Part shown: in pieces, positions 33,671 to 44,452 of the stretch | Numbering within the stretch: the stretch's first letter is position 1 | How the letters are laid out: each line of letters starts with the position of its first letter | DNA from: Thermodesulfobacteriota bacterium | Lineage (GTDB): Bacteria > Desulfobacterota_D > UBA1144 > Nemesobacterales > UBA2774 | Assembly: GCA_035325995.1 (NCBI GenBank) | Contig: DAOKYU010000005.1 | Location: 186,001 to 250,000 of the forward strand | Direction: 5' to 3' | DNA length: 64,000 bases | The notes under the pieces: generated by a model | Told to the model about the DNA's origin: nothing | Database searches by the model: none | Seen by the model: the letters and a program-made list of their open reading frames with translations, nothing else | Program-made: the position numbers and the translations under genes

Positions 33671-34803
33671 CCGGAAGACGCGCTCGTCGAGGCTAAAGAC
33701 AGGAGGTCCAGCACCGACTCCTTCACCTCCTCCACGCTTATCTCACGGAGGCATCTGACTCCGTAGGGGCATGGCGGTGTGTATCCGAACTCCGTACACG
33801 GGCTGCAGGGAAGGCGCTTGTTTATAACCGCGTGACGGTGCCCGCGAGGGGCCCACTTTTCCTCGATGCCCGCACCGAAAAGAGAAACCGTGGGGGTGCC
33901 GGCTCCGTACGCGATGTGCATGAGGCCGGTATCCCCCGAAACCAGCAGGTCGAGCGTGGATATAACGGCCGCCGTTTCCATGAGCGGCGTCTTTCCCGCA
34001 AGGTCGAGGACGCTGTTACAGTCAAGGCCCTTTTTGACCTCCGCCGAGCTTTCCACGTCCCCCGGCCCGCCCAGGAGCACCACGCCGAGCCCCTCTTCCG
34101 CGAGCGCCTTTGCGAGCCCGGCGAATTTCCGGGTCCCCCACCGCCTTTCCTTAACAGTCGCGCCCGTGAATATGCCTACCACGCCCCTCTTCCCGCTTTT
34201 AAACTCGTCCAGCGCGGAAAGAATTTTCCCATATTTGCTCGGGTCTATCGGCAAAAAGGGCTTGTCCTCGTCGAACGCGTATTCTTTCCCGGTTACTGCG
34301 GAGACCAGATTGAGAAAGCTCACCGCCTCGTAATCCCCGCGTCCGTGCGGTACGGTGTGCGTGAGCTGCCGGGCCCTCTCGTTCGTGGCGAATCCCGCCC
34401 TCACGGGGGCGCGGGTGAGGTATGCGAGAGCGGCCGTCATACGGTGCCACTGCTCCGTGTCTATCACGATGTCGTATCCCTCTTTGACGACGCCGGCGAG
34501 GGTTCCAAGCGGCGAGGAATCGTAGAGGAGGACGCCGTCGATATAGGGACAGTCCACGAGAATCCCGGCGTTTCTCTTCTCGGCGAGTACGTGAATCGGC
34601 GAGCCGGGGAATTCTCGCCTCAGCGCTGAGAGCGCCGGGTACAGGAGCACGGCGTCGCCTATGCCGCCCGGTCTTATTACGAGTATTTTCAGAGGAGTGT
34701 TATGGGGACCCTTCCCCGGGCTCACGATGAGCCTCGAAATGCCGCACGCAATCCCCCCGAGGATGCCGTCGATCCTTTTGAGCCCTTCTATTTTCCAGTT
34801 CAT
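33667..34803 (-). CDS. Glycosyltransferase family 9 (heptosyltransferase-like)
   Basis: 378 residues from ATG at 34803; a GTG at 34833 is the alternative, and a TATAAT (34837-34842) just upstream fits transcription starting between them. KILVIRPGGIGDAVLLYPALSAL is the ADP-heptose transferase opening, and the C-terminal half has VGIFTGATVKERRWG, VLLGGPGD and VSGDTGLMHIAYGAGTPTVSLFG. These enzymes build the inner core of lipopolysaccharide, which points to a Gram-negative outer membrane. The acceptor is unknown. A Cys cluster (CSPCTEFGYTPPCPYGVRC) near the end is common in this subfamily. Confidence 0.87.
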   Translation of the reverse strand: MNWKIEGLKRIDGILGGIACGISRLIVSPGKGPHNTPLKILVIRPGGIGDAVLLYPALSALRREFPGSPIHVLAEKRNAGILVDCPYIDGVLLYDSSPLGTLAGVVKEGYDIVIDTEQWHRMTAALAYLTRAPVRAGFATNERARQLTHTVPHGRGDYEAVSFLNLVSAVTGKEYAFDEDKPFLPIDPSKYGKILSALDEFKSGKRGVVGIFTGATVKERRWGTRKFAGLAKALAEEGLGVVLLGGPGDVESSAEVKKGLDCNSVLDLAGKTPLMETAAVISTLDLLVSGDTGLMHIAYGAGTPTVSLFGAGIEEKWAPRGHRHAVINKRLPCSPCTEFGYTPPCPYGVRCLREISVEEVKESVLDLLSLASTSASSG

Positions 34804-34939
34804 GACGAGGCAGGGGCGGCTGTCCGCCCGCACTCAATTATAAATCCTAGCGGAGGAATAGTGTAGGAACCCCGGGAGGGGTAATCGCCGGTTTCGCAGC
34901 CGGAGCCCGGGAAAGGGCCGTGATCTTGAACGGCCGGGC

Positions 34940-36025
34940 TCAGGCTATCGTGACGTCGCCGCAGAGGTAGACGTTCTGAACCGCGTTCAGTATCTCCACC
35001 CCTTCCTTCATCGACTTCTGGAAGGACTTCCGCCCCGTGATGAGGCCCATGCCGCCCGCCCGCTTGTTTATGACTGCCGTTCTCACGGCCTGCGCGAGGT
35101 CGTCCTGGTCGCTGCCCGTCGAAGCGCCGCCCGAGTTTATGAGGCTCGCGCGGCCCATGTAGCAGTTCACTACCTGGTAGCGGGTGAGGTCTACCGGGTG
35201 CTCCGTCGTAAGCTTCGAATAGACGCGCGGATCCGTCTTCCCGAATTTGAGGGCGAGGAAGCCGCCGTTATTCTCGGCCTGCTTCTGCTTCACTATGTCG
35301 GCCTCTATCGTCGCGCTTATGTGGTTCGCCTGCCCCGTAAGGTCGGCAGCGAGGTCGTAATCCGCCTTGTCCGTTTTAAACGCCGGGTTACGGAGATAGG
35401 CCCAGAGCACCGTCACGAGCCCGAGCGTGTGAGCGTAGGCGAAGGCCTCCGATACTTCCTGTATCTGGCGGTCGCTCTCCTCCGAGCCGAAGTATATCGT
35501 CGCGCCCACGGCAACCGCGCCCATCTGGTACGCCTGGTCGACGTTTGCGAACATTATCTGGTCGAACTTGTTCGGATACGTCAGAAGCTCGTTGTGGTTC
35601 AGCTTCACTAAAAACGGGATCTTGTGCGCGTACTTTCTCGAAACGGCTCCGAGGACGCCGAGCGTCGAGGCGACGGCGTTACAGCCGCCCTCTATCGCGA
35701 GCTTCACAATGTTCTCCGGGTCGAAGTAAATCGGGTTCGGGGCGAACGACGCCCCGGCCGAGTGCTCTATCCCCTGGTCCACGGGTAGTATCGACATGTA
35801 GCCCGTTCCCGCGAGCCTGCCCGTGTTGTACATGAGCTGGAGGTTACGGAGAACGGAGTTTGGCCTGTCGGACGGGATCAGTATGCGATCTACGAAATCG
35901 GGGCCGGGCAGGTGGAGCTGGCTCTTCGGTACGGTCTTGCTCTTGTGGTTGAGAAGGTAGTCGGCCTCGCTTCCGAGGAGCTTCGATATCGAATCTATCC
36001 CTTCCGTGCTCTTTACTTTTGCCAT
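34940..36025 (-). CDS. Class I fructose-bisphosphate aldolase
   Basis: 361 residues of the prokaryotic class I (FbaB-like) aldolase group. Blocks: YMSILPVDQGIEHSAGASF, PFLVKLNHNELL, GAVAVGATIYFGS, and LINSGGASTGSDQDDLAQAV for phosphate binding, with the Schiff-base lysine expected in FLALKFGKTDP. It splits fructose 1,6-bisphosphate. It lies 109 bases after pgk on the same strand, completing a lower-glycolysis cluster gap-pgk-fba. Confidence 0.92.
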   Translation of the reverse strand: MAKVKSTEGIDSISKLLGSEADYLLNHKSKTVPKSQLHLPGPDFVDRILIPSDRPNSVLRNLQLMYNTGRLAGTGYMSILPVDQGIEHSAGASFAPNPIYFDPENIVKLAIEGGCNAVASTLGVLGAVSRKYAHKIPFLVKLNHNELLTYPNKFDQIMFANVDQAYQMGAVAVGATIYFGSEESDRQIQEVSEAFAYAHTLGLVTVLWAYLRNPAFKTDKADYDLAADLTGQANHISATIEADIVKQKQAENNGGFLALKFGKTDPRVYSKLTTEHPVDLTRYQVVNCYMGRASLINSGGASTGSDQDDLAQAVRTAVINKRAGGMGLITGRKSFQKSMKEGVEILNAVQNVYLCGDVTIA

Positions 36026-36134
36026 TTTCGCACTCCTCTTACGGTATTTGAGATTGGCGGCACAGCTGCGCCGGAGATTATCAGAAGTTTAAAATAAATT
36101 ACACCCGAGCGAAAGCCCGATCGACAATCGGTCT

Positions 36135-37355
36135 TCAATTGGCGGCCAGGGACATGCGCTCTTCCCTGTCGTTCAGAATCGATATTCCGGGGAGCTCGTC
36201 GCCGCCCAGGAATTCGAGAAGCGCTCCGCCGCCGGTCGATATGTGGGTGATCTCCGAGTCGAGCACCTCGGCCTTCCTTATGGAGGCTATCGTCTCGCCG
36301 CCGCCCACGACCGTCGTCGCGCCGCGCCACGTGGCGAGCGCAACGGCACGCGCGACCTGCGTCGTCCCGGCCGAGAAATCGCCGACCTCGAATACGCCCA
36401 TGGGGCCGCTCCAGAATATGGAGCCCGTGCCCTTAATCTGGTGGTTATACTTCGCGGCCGTCTTGGGGCCTATGTCGAAGCCCTGGAGGTCGTCGGGTAT
36501 GGAGCCGTCCACGACCATGCAGTTCTTTCTTTTTTCCAGGCTGTTAGCTACTACGTGATCGACGGGGAGGTGTATCTTCTTGCCGTAGGTCGAAAGCGCG
36601 TCCTTCGCCCATGCCACCTGGTCGTCCTCTACTATCGAGTTCCCTATCCTGACGCCCTTGGCCTTTAAGAACGTGTATGCGACGCCGCCCCCGAGGAGCA
36701 CCTTGTCGGCCTTGTCTATCAGGCTCTGAAGAGCGTGTATCTTGTCCTTTATCTTGCCGCCGCCGACTATGACTATGAAAGGACGATCGGGGTCTTCGCG
36801 GAGCCGGGTGAGGAACTTGAGCTCCCTGCTTACGAGAAAGCCCGCGACCTTCACCTGGAAATTGGCGGCCATACCGTAAGTCGAGGCGTGTTTTCTGTGA
36901 GACGTGCCGAACGCGTCGTTAACGTAAATGTCGGCGTAAGATGAGAGCGTTTTCGCGAATTCGGGGGCGTTGTCGGTTTCTTCTTTGTGGAACCTAAGGT
37001 TTTCGAGCAGCATCACCTCGCCGTCGGCGAGCGAGTCTATCGACTCCTTGACCTCGGGCCCCGTCACCTTTCCGGTGAATTTCACGGACTTTCCGAGTAG
37101 CTCCGAGAGGCGGTCCGCAATGGGCTTTAACGAAAGCTCGGGCATCACTATGCCCTTCGGTCTTCCGAGGTGGGAGCCCAGTATCACCCTTGTGCCCCTC
37201 TCGACAAGATAGTCTATCGTGGGGATCACCCTTCTTATCCTGTAATCCTCACTTATCTTCCCGTCCCTTATCGGCACGTTGAAGTCAACCCTGACAAAAA
37301 CGCGTTTTCCCTTGTATGTCGAATCAGGGAGGTCGGATATAACGAGCTTACTCAT
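36135..37355 (-). CDS. pgk: Phosphoglycerate kinase
   Basis: 406 residues. RVFVRVDFNVPIRDGKISED, ILGSHLGRPKG, VMLLENLRFHKEE, ASTYGMA, and the nucleotide segment FWSGPMGVFEVGDFSAGT with VVGGGETIASI. It transfers the 1-phosphate of 1,3-bisphosphoglycerate to ADP. The start overlaps the gap stop by four bases (ATGA), a sign of translational coupling. Confidence 0.97.
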   Translation of the reverse strand: MSKLVISDLPDSTYKGKRVFVRVDFNVPIRDGKISEDYRIRRVIPTIDYLVERGTRVILGSHLGRPKGIVMPELSLKPIADRLSELLGKSVKFTGKVTGPEVKESIDSLADGEVMLLENLRFHKEETDNAPEFAKTLSSYADIYVNDAFGTSHRKHASTYGMAANFQVKVAGFLVSRELKFLTRLREDPDRPFIVIVGGGKIKDKIHALQSLIDKADKVLLGGGVAYTFLKAKGVRIGNSIVEDDQVAWAKDALSTYGKKIHLPVDHVVANSLEKRKNCMVVDGSIPDDLQGFDIGPKTAAKYNHQIKGTGSIFWSGPMGVFEVGDFSAGTTQVARAVALATWRGATTVVGGGETIASIRKAEVLDSEITHISTGGGALLEFLGGDELPGISILNDREERMSLAAN

Positions 37356-38359
37356 TTCAGCCTTTCTCCTATGTACTCGATGAGGTCCACTACCCTCGAC
37401 GAGTATCCGTATTCGTTATCGTACCAGCCTACTACCTTTACGAGGTTGCCCTCTACGACGGACGTGAGCTGGGAATCGAGAATCGCCGAGTGCGGATCGC
37501 CTATGAAGTCGGACGATACGAGCTCTTCCTCGACGTATCTCAGGTAGCCTTTCAGCTCGCCCTTCGCCGCCTGTTTGAATTTTTCGTTTACCTCTTCGGG
37601 CGTCGTGTCCTTTTCCACTTCGCAGGTGAAATCGACGACGGAGACGTCGGCCGTCGGCACCCTCATGGACACCGAGCTCAGCTTGCCCTTGAGCACGGGG
37701 TAGATTATCTCTATCGCGCTCGCGGCGCCGGTGCTCGTCGGGATTATGGAAAGGGCCGCCGCCCTTGCGCGGCGTAGGTCCTTGTGAGGGGCGTCCAGGA
37801 TCTGCTGGTCGTTCGTGTAGGAGTGGATAGTCGTCATCTCACCCCTCTTTATTCCGAAGTTTTCGTGAAGCACCTTTACTATCATCGCAAAGCAGTTGGT
37901 CGTGCACGAGGCGTTGGATATGACGTCGAAATCGTTGCTGTAATCCCCTTCGTTCGCGCCCAGCACGGTCGTGAAATCCACTTCACCCTTGGCGGGCGCG
38001 GTGATTACGACCTTCCTGACCGTGCTGCCGAGGTGCGCGCCCGCGGCTTCCCTCGAACGGAAAACCCCGCTGGCTTCCGCTATGATCTCGGCCCCCGTAT
38101 CCTGCCACGGTATGTTCTTCGGATCCCTCTCCGTGAATACCCTTATAGCCTTTCCATCTACAATTATATGTCCGTTTTCGGATTTTACATCTCCTTTGTA
38201 CGGGCCGAATACGGAATCGTATTTAAAAAGGTGGGCAAGCGTTTTGGAATCGGATATATCGTTTATTCCTACGAATTCGAGCCCTTCCCTTTCGAGCCCG
38301 ATACGGAGAACGTGCCTCCCGATTCTTCCGAACCCGTTAATCCCAACCTTGATAGACAT
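37352..38359 (-). CDS. gap: Glyceraldehyde-3-phosphate dehydrogenase
   Basis: 335 residues. Rossmann opening VGINGFGRIGRHVLRIG, active site ISNASCTTNCFAM with C152, and WYDNEYGYSSRVVDLIEYI at the end. The residue after the second strand (FVGINDISD, Asp) fits NAD rather than NADP use. First gene of gap-pgk-fba, with the promoter at 38413-38441 and GTGGAGGGATTAG as ribosome site. Confidence 0.97.
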   Translation of the reverse strand: MSIKVGINGFGRIGRHVLRIGLEREGLEFVGINDISDSKTLAHLFKYDSVFGPYKGDVKSENGHIIVDGKAIRVFTERDPKNIPWQDTGAEIIAEASGVFRSREAAGAHLGSTVRKVVITAPAKGEVDFTTVLGANEGDYSNDFDVISNASCTTNCFAMIVKVLHENFGIKRGEMTTIHSYTNDQQILDAPHKDLRRARAAALSIIPTSTGAASAIEIIYPVLKGKLSSVSMRVPTADVSVVDFTCEVEKDTTPEEVNEKFKQAAKGELKGYLRYVEEELVSSDFIGDPHSAILDSQLTSVVEGNLVKVVGWYDNEYGYSSRVVDLIEYIGERLK

Positions 38360-38412
38360 CTAATCCCTCCACGTAATTGAAATGTTATTTAATTTGAAGA
38401 AAATCCTCTAAA

Positions 38413-38441
38413 AATTACCTTTACAAATAATGCGCGTCAAG
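38413..38441 (-). promoter_or_regulatory. Promoter of gap-pgk-fba
   Basis: On the minus strand TTGACG (38436-38441), a 17-base spacer and the weak -10 TAATTT (38413-38418). It would give a leader of about 45 bases before the gap ATG. Confidence 0.42.
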
Positions 38442-38542
38442 GTATAGCACGGGCTCCCGGGGGTCCTTTCCTGCGCATCGGCGAAGGGAAATTCTCCCCC
38501 CAAACTTGTATTTGACAATTTTACCGTATATTTTCAATCCTT

Positions 38543-39583
38543 ATGCGGAAAATAAGAGTCGGGATACTGGGGGCGAGCGGTTACACGGGGAGCGATCTTT
38601 TGAGGTTTCTCCTTACACATCCCTCCGTGGATATTACACATTTGACTGCGGATAAGCACGCCGGGAAGAGGATATCCGACGTCTTCCCGCACCTTTCCGG
38701 GTTCTGCGATCTGGAATTAAAACCCCTCGATCCCGAAACACTCCCGGAAGATATAGACGTAGTATTCCTTGCCCTGCCCCACGGGGCATCGGCGAAGGTC
38801 GTGGGCGAGCTCTACAAAAGGGACGTCAGGATAATAGACCTCGGGGCCGATTTCAGGCTGAGCCACGAGGTATATACAGTCTGGTACGGCGAGCACCCGC
38901 ATCCGGGGCTCATCCCCGAAGCGGTGTACGGCATCCCCGAGATAAACAGGGAGCGCCTCAAATCCGCGAAGATCGTGGCGAACCCCGGCTGCTACCCGAC
39001 GTCCGTCATACTCGGCCTGCTCCCCCTCGCGTGGGAGCAGCTTCTCCAGCCCGGTCTCGTCATAGCCGACTCGAAATCCGGCGTGTCCGGCGCGGGCAGA
39101 AGCCCCTCCCTCGACACCCATTTTTGCGAGGTCAACGAGGGACTCAAGGCATACAAGGTCGGCGAGCACAGGCACATGCCGGAGATAGAAGAGGTTATGC
39201 GTGAGTATTCAGGCATCGATCTCAGGGTACAGTTCGTGCCGCACCTCATCCCCATGGACAGGGGCATACTCTCGACAATATACGTCAGGCTGAACAAGTC
39301 GATGACGACGGGGGAGCTCCTGGAGCTCTACGGAAAGCATTACGAGAACGAAAGGTTCGTCAGGATTTCGCCCGAGAAGGTCTATCCGTCCACGTCCCAG
39401 GTGAAGGGCTCCAACTTCTGCGACATAGGCTTAAAGGCCGATCCGGAATCGAAGTCGGCCGTGATCGTGTCCGTGATCGACAACCTCGTCAAGGGGGCCT
39501 CGGGCGTCGCTGTCCAGAACATGAACATAATGATGGGCTTCGAGGAATCGGCGGGTCTCGATATTCCGCCTCTTTTCCCCTGA
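38543..39583 (+). CDS. argC: N-acetyl-gamma-glutamyl-phosphate reductase
   Basis: 346 residues. VGILGASGYTGSDLLRFL binds NADP, and the catalytic Cys is in VANPGCYPTSVILGLLPL; GVSGAGRSPSLDTHF and FVPHLIPMDRGILSTIY follow. Third step of arginine synthesis. There is no ribosome site before ATG 38543; a TATATT at 38527-38532 would start transcription only about four bases upstream, so the mRNA is nearly leaderless. It diverges from gap. Confidence 0.95.
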   Translation: MRKIRVGILGASGYTGSDLLRFLLTHPSVDITHLTADKHAGKRISDVFPHLSGFCDLELKPLDPETLPEDIDVVFLALPHGASAKVVGELYKRDVRIIDLGADFRLSHEVYTVWYGEHPHPGLIPEAVYGIPEINRERLKSAKIVANPGCYPTSVILGLLPLAWEQLLQPGLVIADSKSGVSGAGRSPSLDTHFCEVNEGLKAYKVGEHRHMPEIEEVMREYSGIDLRVQFVPHLIPMDRGILSTIYVRLNKSMTTGELLELYGKHYENERFVRISPEKVYPSTSQVKGSNFCDIGLKADPESKSAVIVSVIDNLVKGASGVAVQNMNIMMGFEESAGLDIPPLFP

Positions 39584-39590
39584 GCGCGGC

Positions 39591-40763
39591 TTAAGAGCCC
39601 GCACCCTTAAGCGCCCTTATCCTCTTCACGGCAGATACGACAGCCCCGGCGGCGTACTCTATCTCTTCCGGTGTGGTGAATCTTCCCAGGCTGAATCTGA
39701 CAGACGAGTGAGCCTCTTGTCTTGTACGCCCCATGGCCAGGAGGACGTGCGAGGGATCGACGTTCCCCTCCGAGCACGCCGAGCCCGTCGAGACGGCTAT
39801 GCCTTCGAGGTCGAGCGCCATCGCGAGCGAGCCGCCGTGAACGCCCTCGAACGACAGGTTGAGCGTGTTCCGGACCATGCCGTCCGGCTGCCCGTTAAGC
39901 GTGACGCCTCCTGCCCCTGAGTATATGCGGGCGAAGAGCTCGTCGCGGAGCCTCCCCACCCTCTCCCTGTCAGGGTCGAGCTCGCCGAGCGCAAGCTCCG
40001 CGGCCTTCCCGAGCCCCGCAATGGCCGGGACGTTTTCCGTGCCCGACCTCAGCCCCCTCTCCTGCCCTCCGCCGTGTATGAGCGGCGTGAGAGTGAGGCG
40101 CCTCGCGAGCCCCTCCCTTACGTAGAGCGCACCGGCCCCCTTCGGGCCATAGAATTTGTGGGACGATATAGAGACCAGGTCGGCATCGATCTTCTTCAAG
40201 TCGATTCCCATCTTGCCCGCCGCCTGTACGGCGTCCACGTGAAAGAGAGCGCCCCTTTCCTTTACGATGGCAGCGATATCACCGACAGGCATCACCGCGC
40301 CCGTCTCGTTGTTCGCGTAGATTACGGAGACGAGCCTCGTTTCGCCGGTGACGGCTTCGCGGAGCTCGTCGAGATCGACGAGACCGTTCCTGTCCACGCC
40401 GAGGTACGTCACCTTAAACCCGTGCGACTCCAGATACATGAACGCTTCCAGAGTGGAATCGTGCTCGACCCGCGTCGTTACGAGGTGCTTTCCCCCGCGC
40501 CCTCTCTCGGCGAACGCCGCCCCCTTTATTGCCAGGTTATTGCCCTCGCTCCCGCCGGAGGTGAAGAGTATCTCCCTCGCCCCGGCCCCGAGGAGGGCGG
40601 CGACCTTCTCACGGGCCTCGTCGAGCGCGGCTTTCGCGGCGCTCCCGAACGCGTGGATGCTCGAAGGGTTCCCGAAGCCGTCTTTAAAGTGCGGCATCAT
40701 CGCTTCGAGGACCCTCGGGTCGACTGGAGTAGTCGCATTGTAGTCGAGATACACTTTCTTCAT
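39591..40763 (-). CDS. Cysteine desulfurase, NifS/IscS class
   Basis: 390 residues. PLP lysine K203 in SISSHKFYGPKGAG, NNETGAV for cofactor contact, and catalytic C330 in AVSTGSACSEGNVDPSHVL. The short SGSACS loop with an insertion marks class I (IscS/NifS) rather than SufS. It removes sulfur from cysteine for Fe-S clusters and thiolated tRNA. No IscU, MnmA or IscR lies beside it; it is followed downstream only by the convergent argC. Confidence 0.93.
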   Translation of the reverse strand: MKKVYLDYNATTPVDPRVLEAMMPHFKDGFGNPSSIHAFGSAAKAALDEAREKVAALLGAGAREILFTSGGSEGNNLAIKGAAFAERGRGGKHLVTTRVEHDSTLEAFMYLESHGFKVTYLGVDRNGLVDLDELREAVTGETRLVSVIYANNETGAVMPVGDIAAIVKERGALFHVDAVQAAGKMGIDLKKIDADLVSISSHKFYGPKGAGALYVREGLARRLTLTPLIHGGGQERGLRSGTENVPAIAGLGKAAELALGELDPDRERVGRLRDELFARIYSGAGGVTLNGQPDGMVRNTLNLSFEGVHGGSLAMALDLEGIAVSTGSACSEGNVDPSHVLLAMGRTRQEAHSSVRFSLGRFTTPEEIEYAAGAVVSAVKRIRALKGAGS

Positions 40764-40850
40764 ACCGGCAAAACCCGTATCGGGATTTAGTTTAGTTTAC
40801 ACAAGCCGCGCGCAGTCTTAACAGGCCGCAAGAGCCGCTGGGAAGAATGC

Positions 40851-41753
40851 TCACTTCGCCCTTTCGAGAAGCGAGGCATACTCGTCCTTCACCATCCCTA
40901 TGAATTCGCGCGCGAGACGCGAAGGCTTCCGGTCCCTGTGCCACGCCGCAACCACGGTCCTCTTCGGCGACCGGCCCTTTATCGGCCTGTAAATGCAGGT
41001 GTTCGACGTGTCCGTAAGCACCATCATCAGCGGGACGAGCGAAACCCCGTTTCCGAACGAGACGCAGTGCTGAATCGTCGAGAGGTTCCACGTCCTGCAT
41101 ACGACCTCGGGGTTTATCTGCCTCTCGTAGCAGAAGTTATTTATCTGCTCGCCGAGGCAGTGATCCTCATCGAGGGCGATGAAGGGGACGTTCCTCAGGT
41201 CCTTCGCCCTTATCTCGCGCATTTTAAGGAGCTCGTGGCCCGGCGAGAGGGCCAGGTAAAGCGGGTCGTCGAAAAGCGGCTCCGTCGTAATCAGGTTGTT
41301 TTCTATCGGCAGGCTCATGACGGCGACCTCGATTTCGAGGTCTACTATGCCCCTCACCAGCATGTCTGTAAGGTTTTCCTGGAGCGATATGCGGGCGCGG
41401 GGATAGCCGGCGTAGAATCTCTTGAGCGCACCCGGGAGGAGATATGGCGCTATCGTCGGAATGAGCCCCGCGGAAAGCGTGCCGACACCTTCGGCCACGT
41501 CCTCGACTATGCCCGACTTTATGTTCCCTGCCTCGCTAAGAACGAGCCTCGCACGCGGCAGGAGCGCCCTTCCAGCCTCGGTGAGCGCTATGCGCCTTCC
41601 GAGCCTTTCGAAAAGCCTCTGCCCGAGCTCCTGCTCCAGCTTGATTACCTGCTGGCTGAGCGAGGGCTGGGCGACGTAGCACCTCCGGGCGGCCTTGCTG
41701 AACCCGCCCGACTCGGCGACTGCCACGAAGTATCTAAGCTGATGAAGCTCCAT
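40851..41753 (-). CDS. oxyR: Hydrogen-peroxide-sensing LysR regulator OxyR
   Basis: 300 residues. LysR helix-turn-helix at about 1-60 (LRYFVAVAESGGFSKAARRC, QPSLSQQVIKLEQELG). The redox cysteines fall at C199 and C208 (DEDHCLGEQINNFCYE), with the same spacing and numbering as E. coli OxyR. Peroxide would form the disulfide and turn on katG, which is divergent, 192 bases apart, with an OxyR-type site between the two genes. Confidence 0.92.
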   Translation of the reverse strand: MELHQLRYFVAVAESGGFSKAARRCYVAQPSLSQQVIKLEQELGQRLFERLGRRIALTEAGRALLPRARLVLSEAGNIKSGIVEDVAEGVGTLSAGLIPTIAPYLLPGALKRFYAGYPRARISLQENLTDMLVRGIVDLEIEVAVMSLPIENNLITTEPLFDDPLYLALSPGHELLKMREIRAKDLRNVPFIALDEDHCLGEQINNFCYERQINPEVVCRTWNLSTIQHCVSFGNGVSLVPLMMVLTDTSNTCIYRPIKGRSPKRTVVAAWHRDRKPSRLAREFIGMVKDEYASLLERAK

Positions 41754-41838
41754 ACGTTATCTCCCCGGCTACACAGGCGTCCCGTGCCCCCCCGGGACCC
41801 GTAGTTAATACATTTTACCATGCAGGAGATAAATTAGC

Positions 41839-41875
41839 ATAGGCATTGCCTATCTATTACATAGATAATGAATAT
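41839..41875. promoter_or_regulatory. OxyR operator in front of katG
   Basis: Four tetramers in the OxyR pattern: ATAG (41839), CTAT (41850), ATAG (41861), ATAT (41872), each separated by exactly seven bases. Only the last tetramer deviates (ATAT for CTAT). This is the consensus layout for an OxyR tetramer. Its right edge touches the katG -35. Confidence 0.8.
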
Positions 41876-41904
41876 TTGACGACTATAGGTCGGGAGTTCA
41901 TAAT
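41876..41904 (+). promoter_or_regulatory. katG promoter
   Basis: TTGACG (41876-41881), a 17-base spacer and CATAAT (41899-41904), directly after the OxyR operator, the position for class II activation through contact with RNA polymerase. Confidence 0.65.
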
Positions 41905-41945
41905 ATTACTCCGACAGCAAGCATTCAAAGAGGAGGTGACAAAAA

Positions 41946-44204
<2,259 letters not shown>

Positions 44205-44246
44205 AAAAAAGAGTTTGACCATATCCTCCTCCTTGTGAAGAGAAGC

Positions 44247-44287
44247 GGCGGCAATCCCCCGAACCGGGGATCGCCGCCTTTCTTTTT
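44247..44287 (+). terminator. Rho-independent terminator of katG
   Basis: GGCGGCAATCCCC (44247-44259) and GGGGATCGCCGCC (44266-44278) form a 13-bp stem with one A-C mismatch and a short loop, followed by TTTCTTTTTT. Confidence 0.9.
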
Positions 44288-44452
44288 TAGGCCCTGTGAA
44301 TAGCTGAAGAGCCGCCGGGTACGGAAAAGGAGCCCGGGACCGGGGCCGACAAGGCGCTCACCCGCCTGCCCTCTTCCCCCGCCGGGACTTCCGGCGAAAG
44401 TATTGACCCGGCCCTAAGAATATGTAATTATTAAATTTTGGGTCACTGAACA

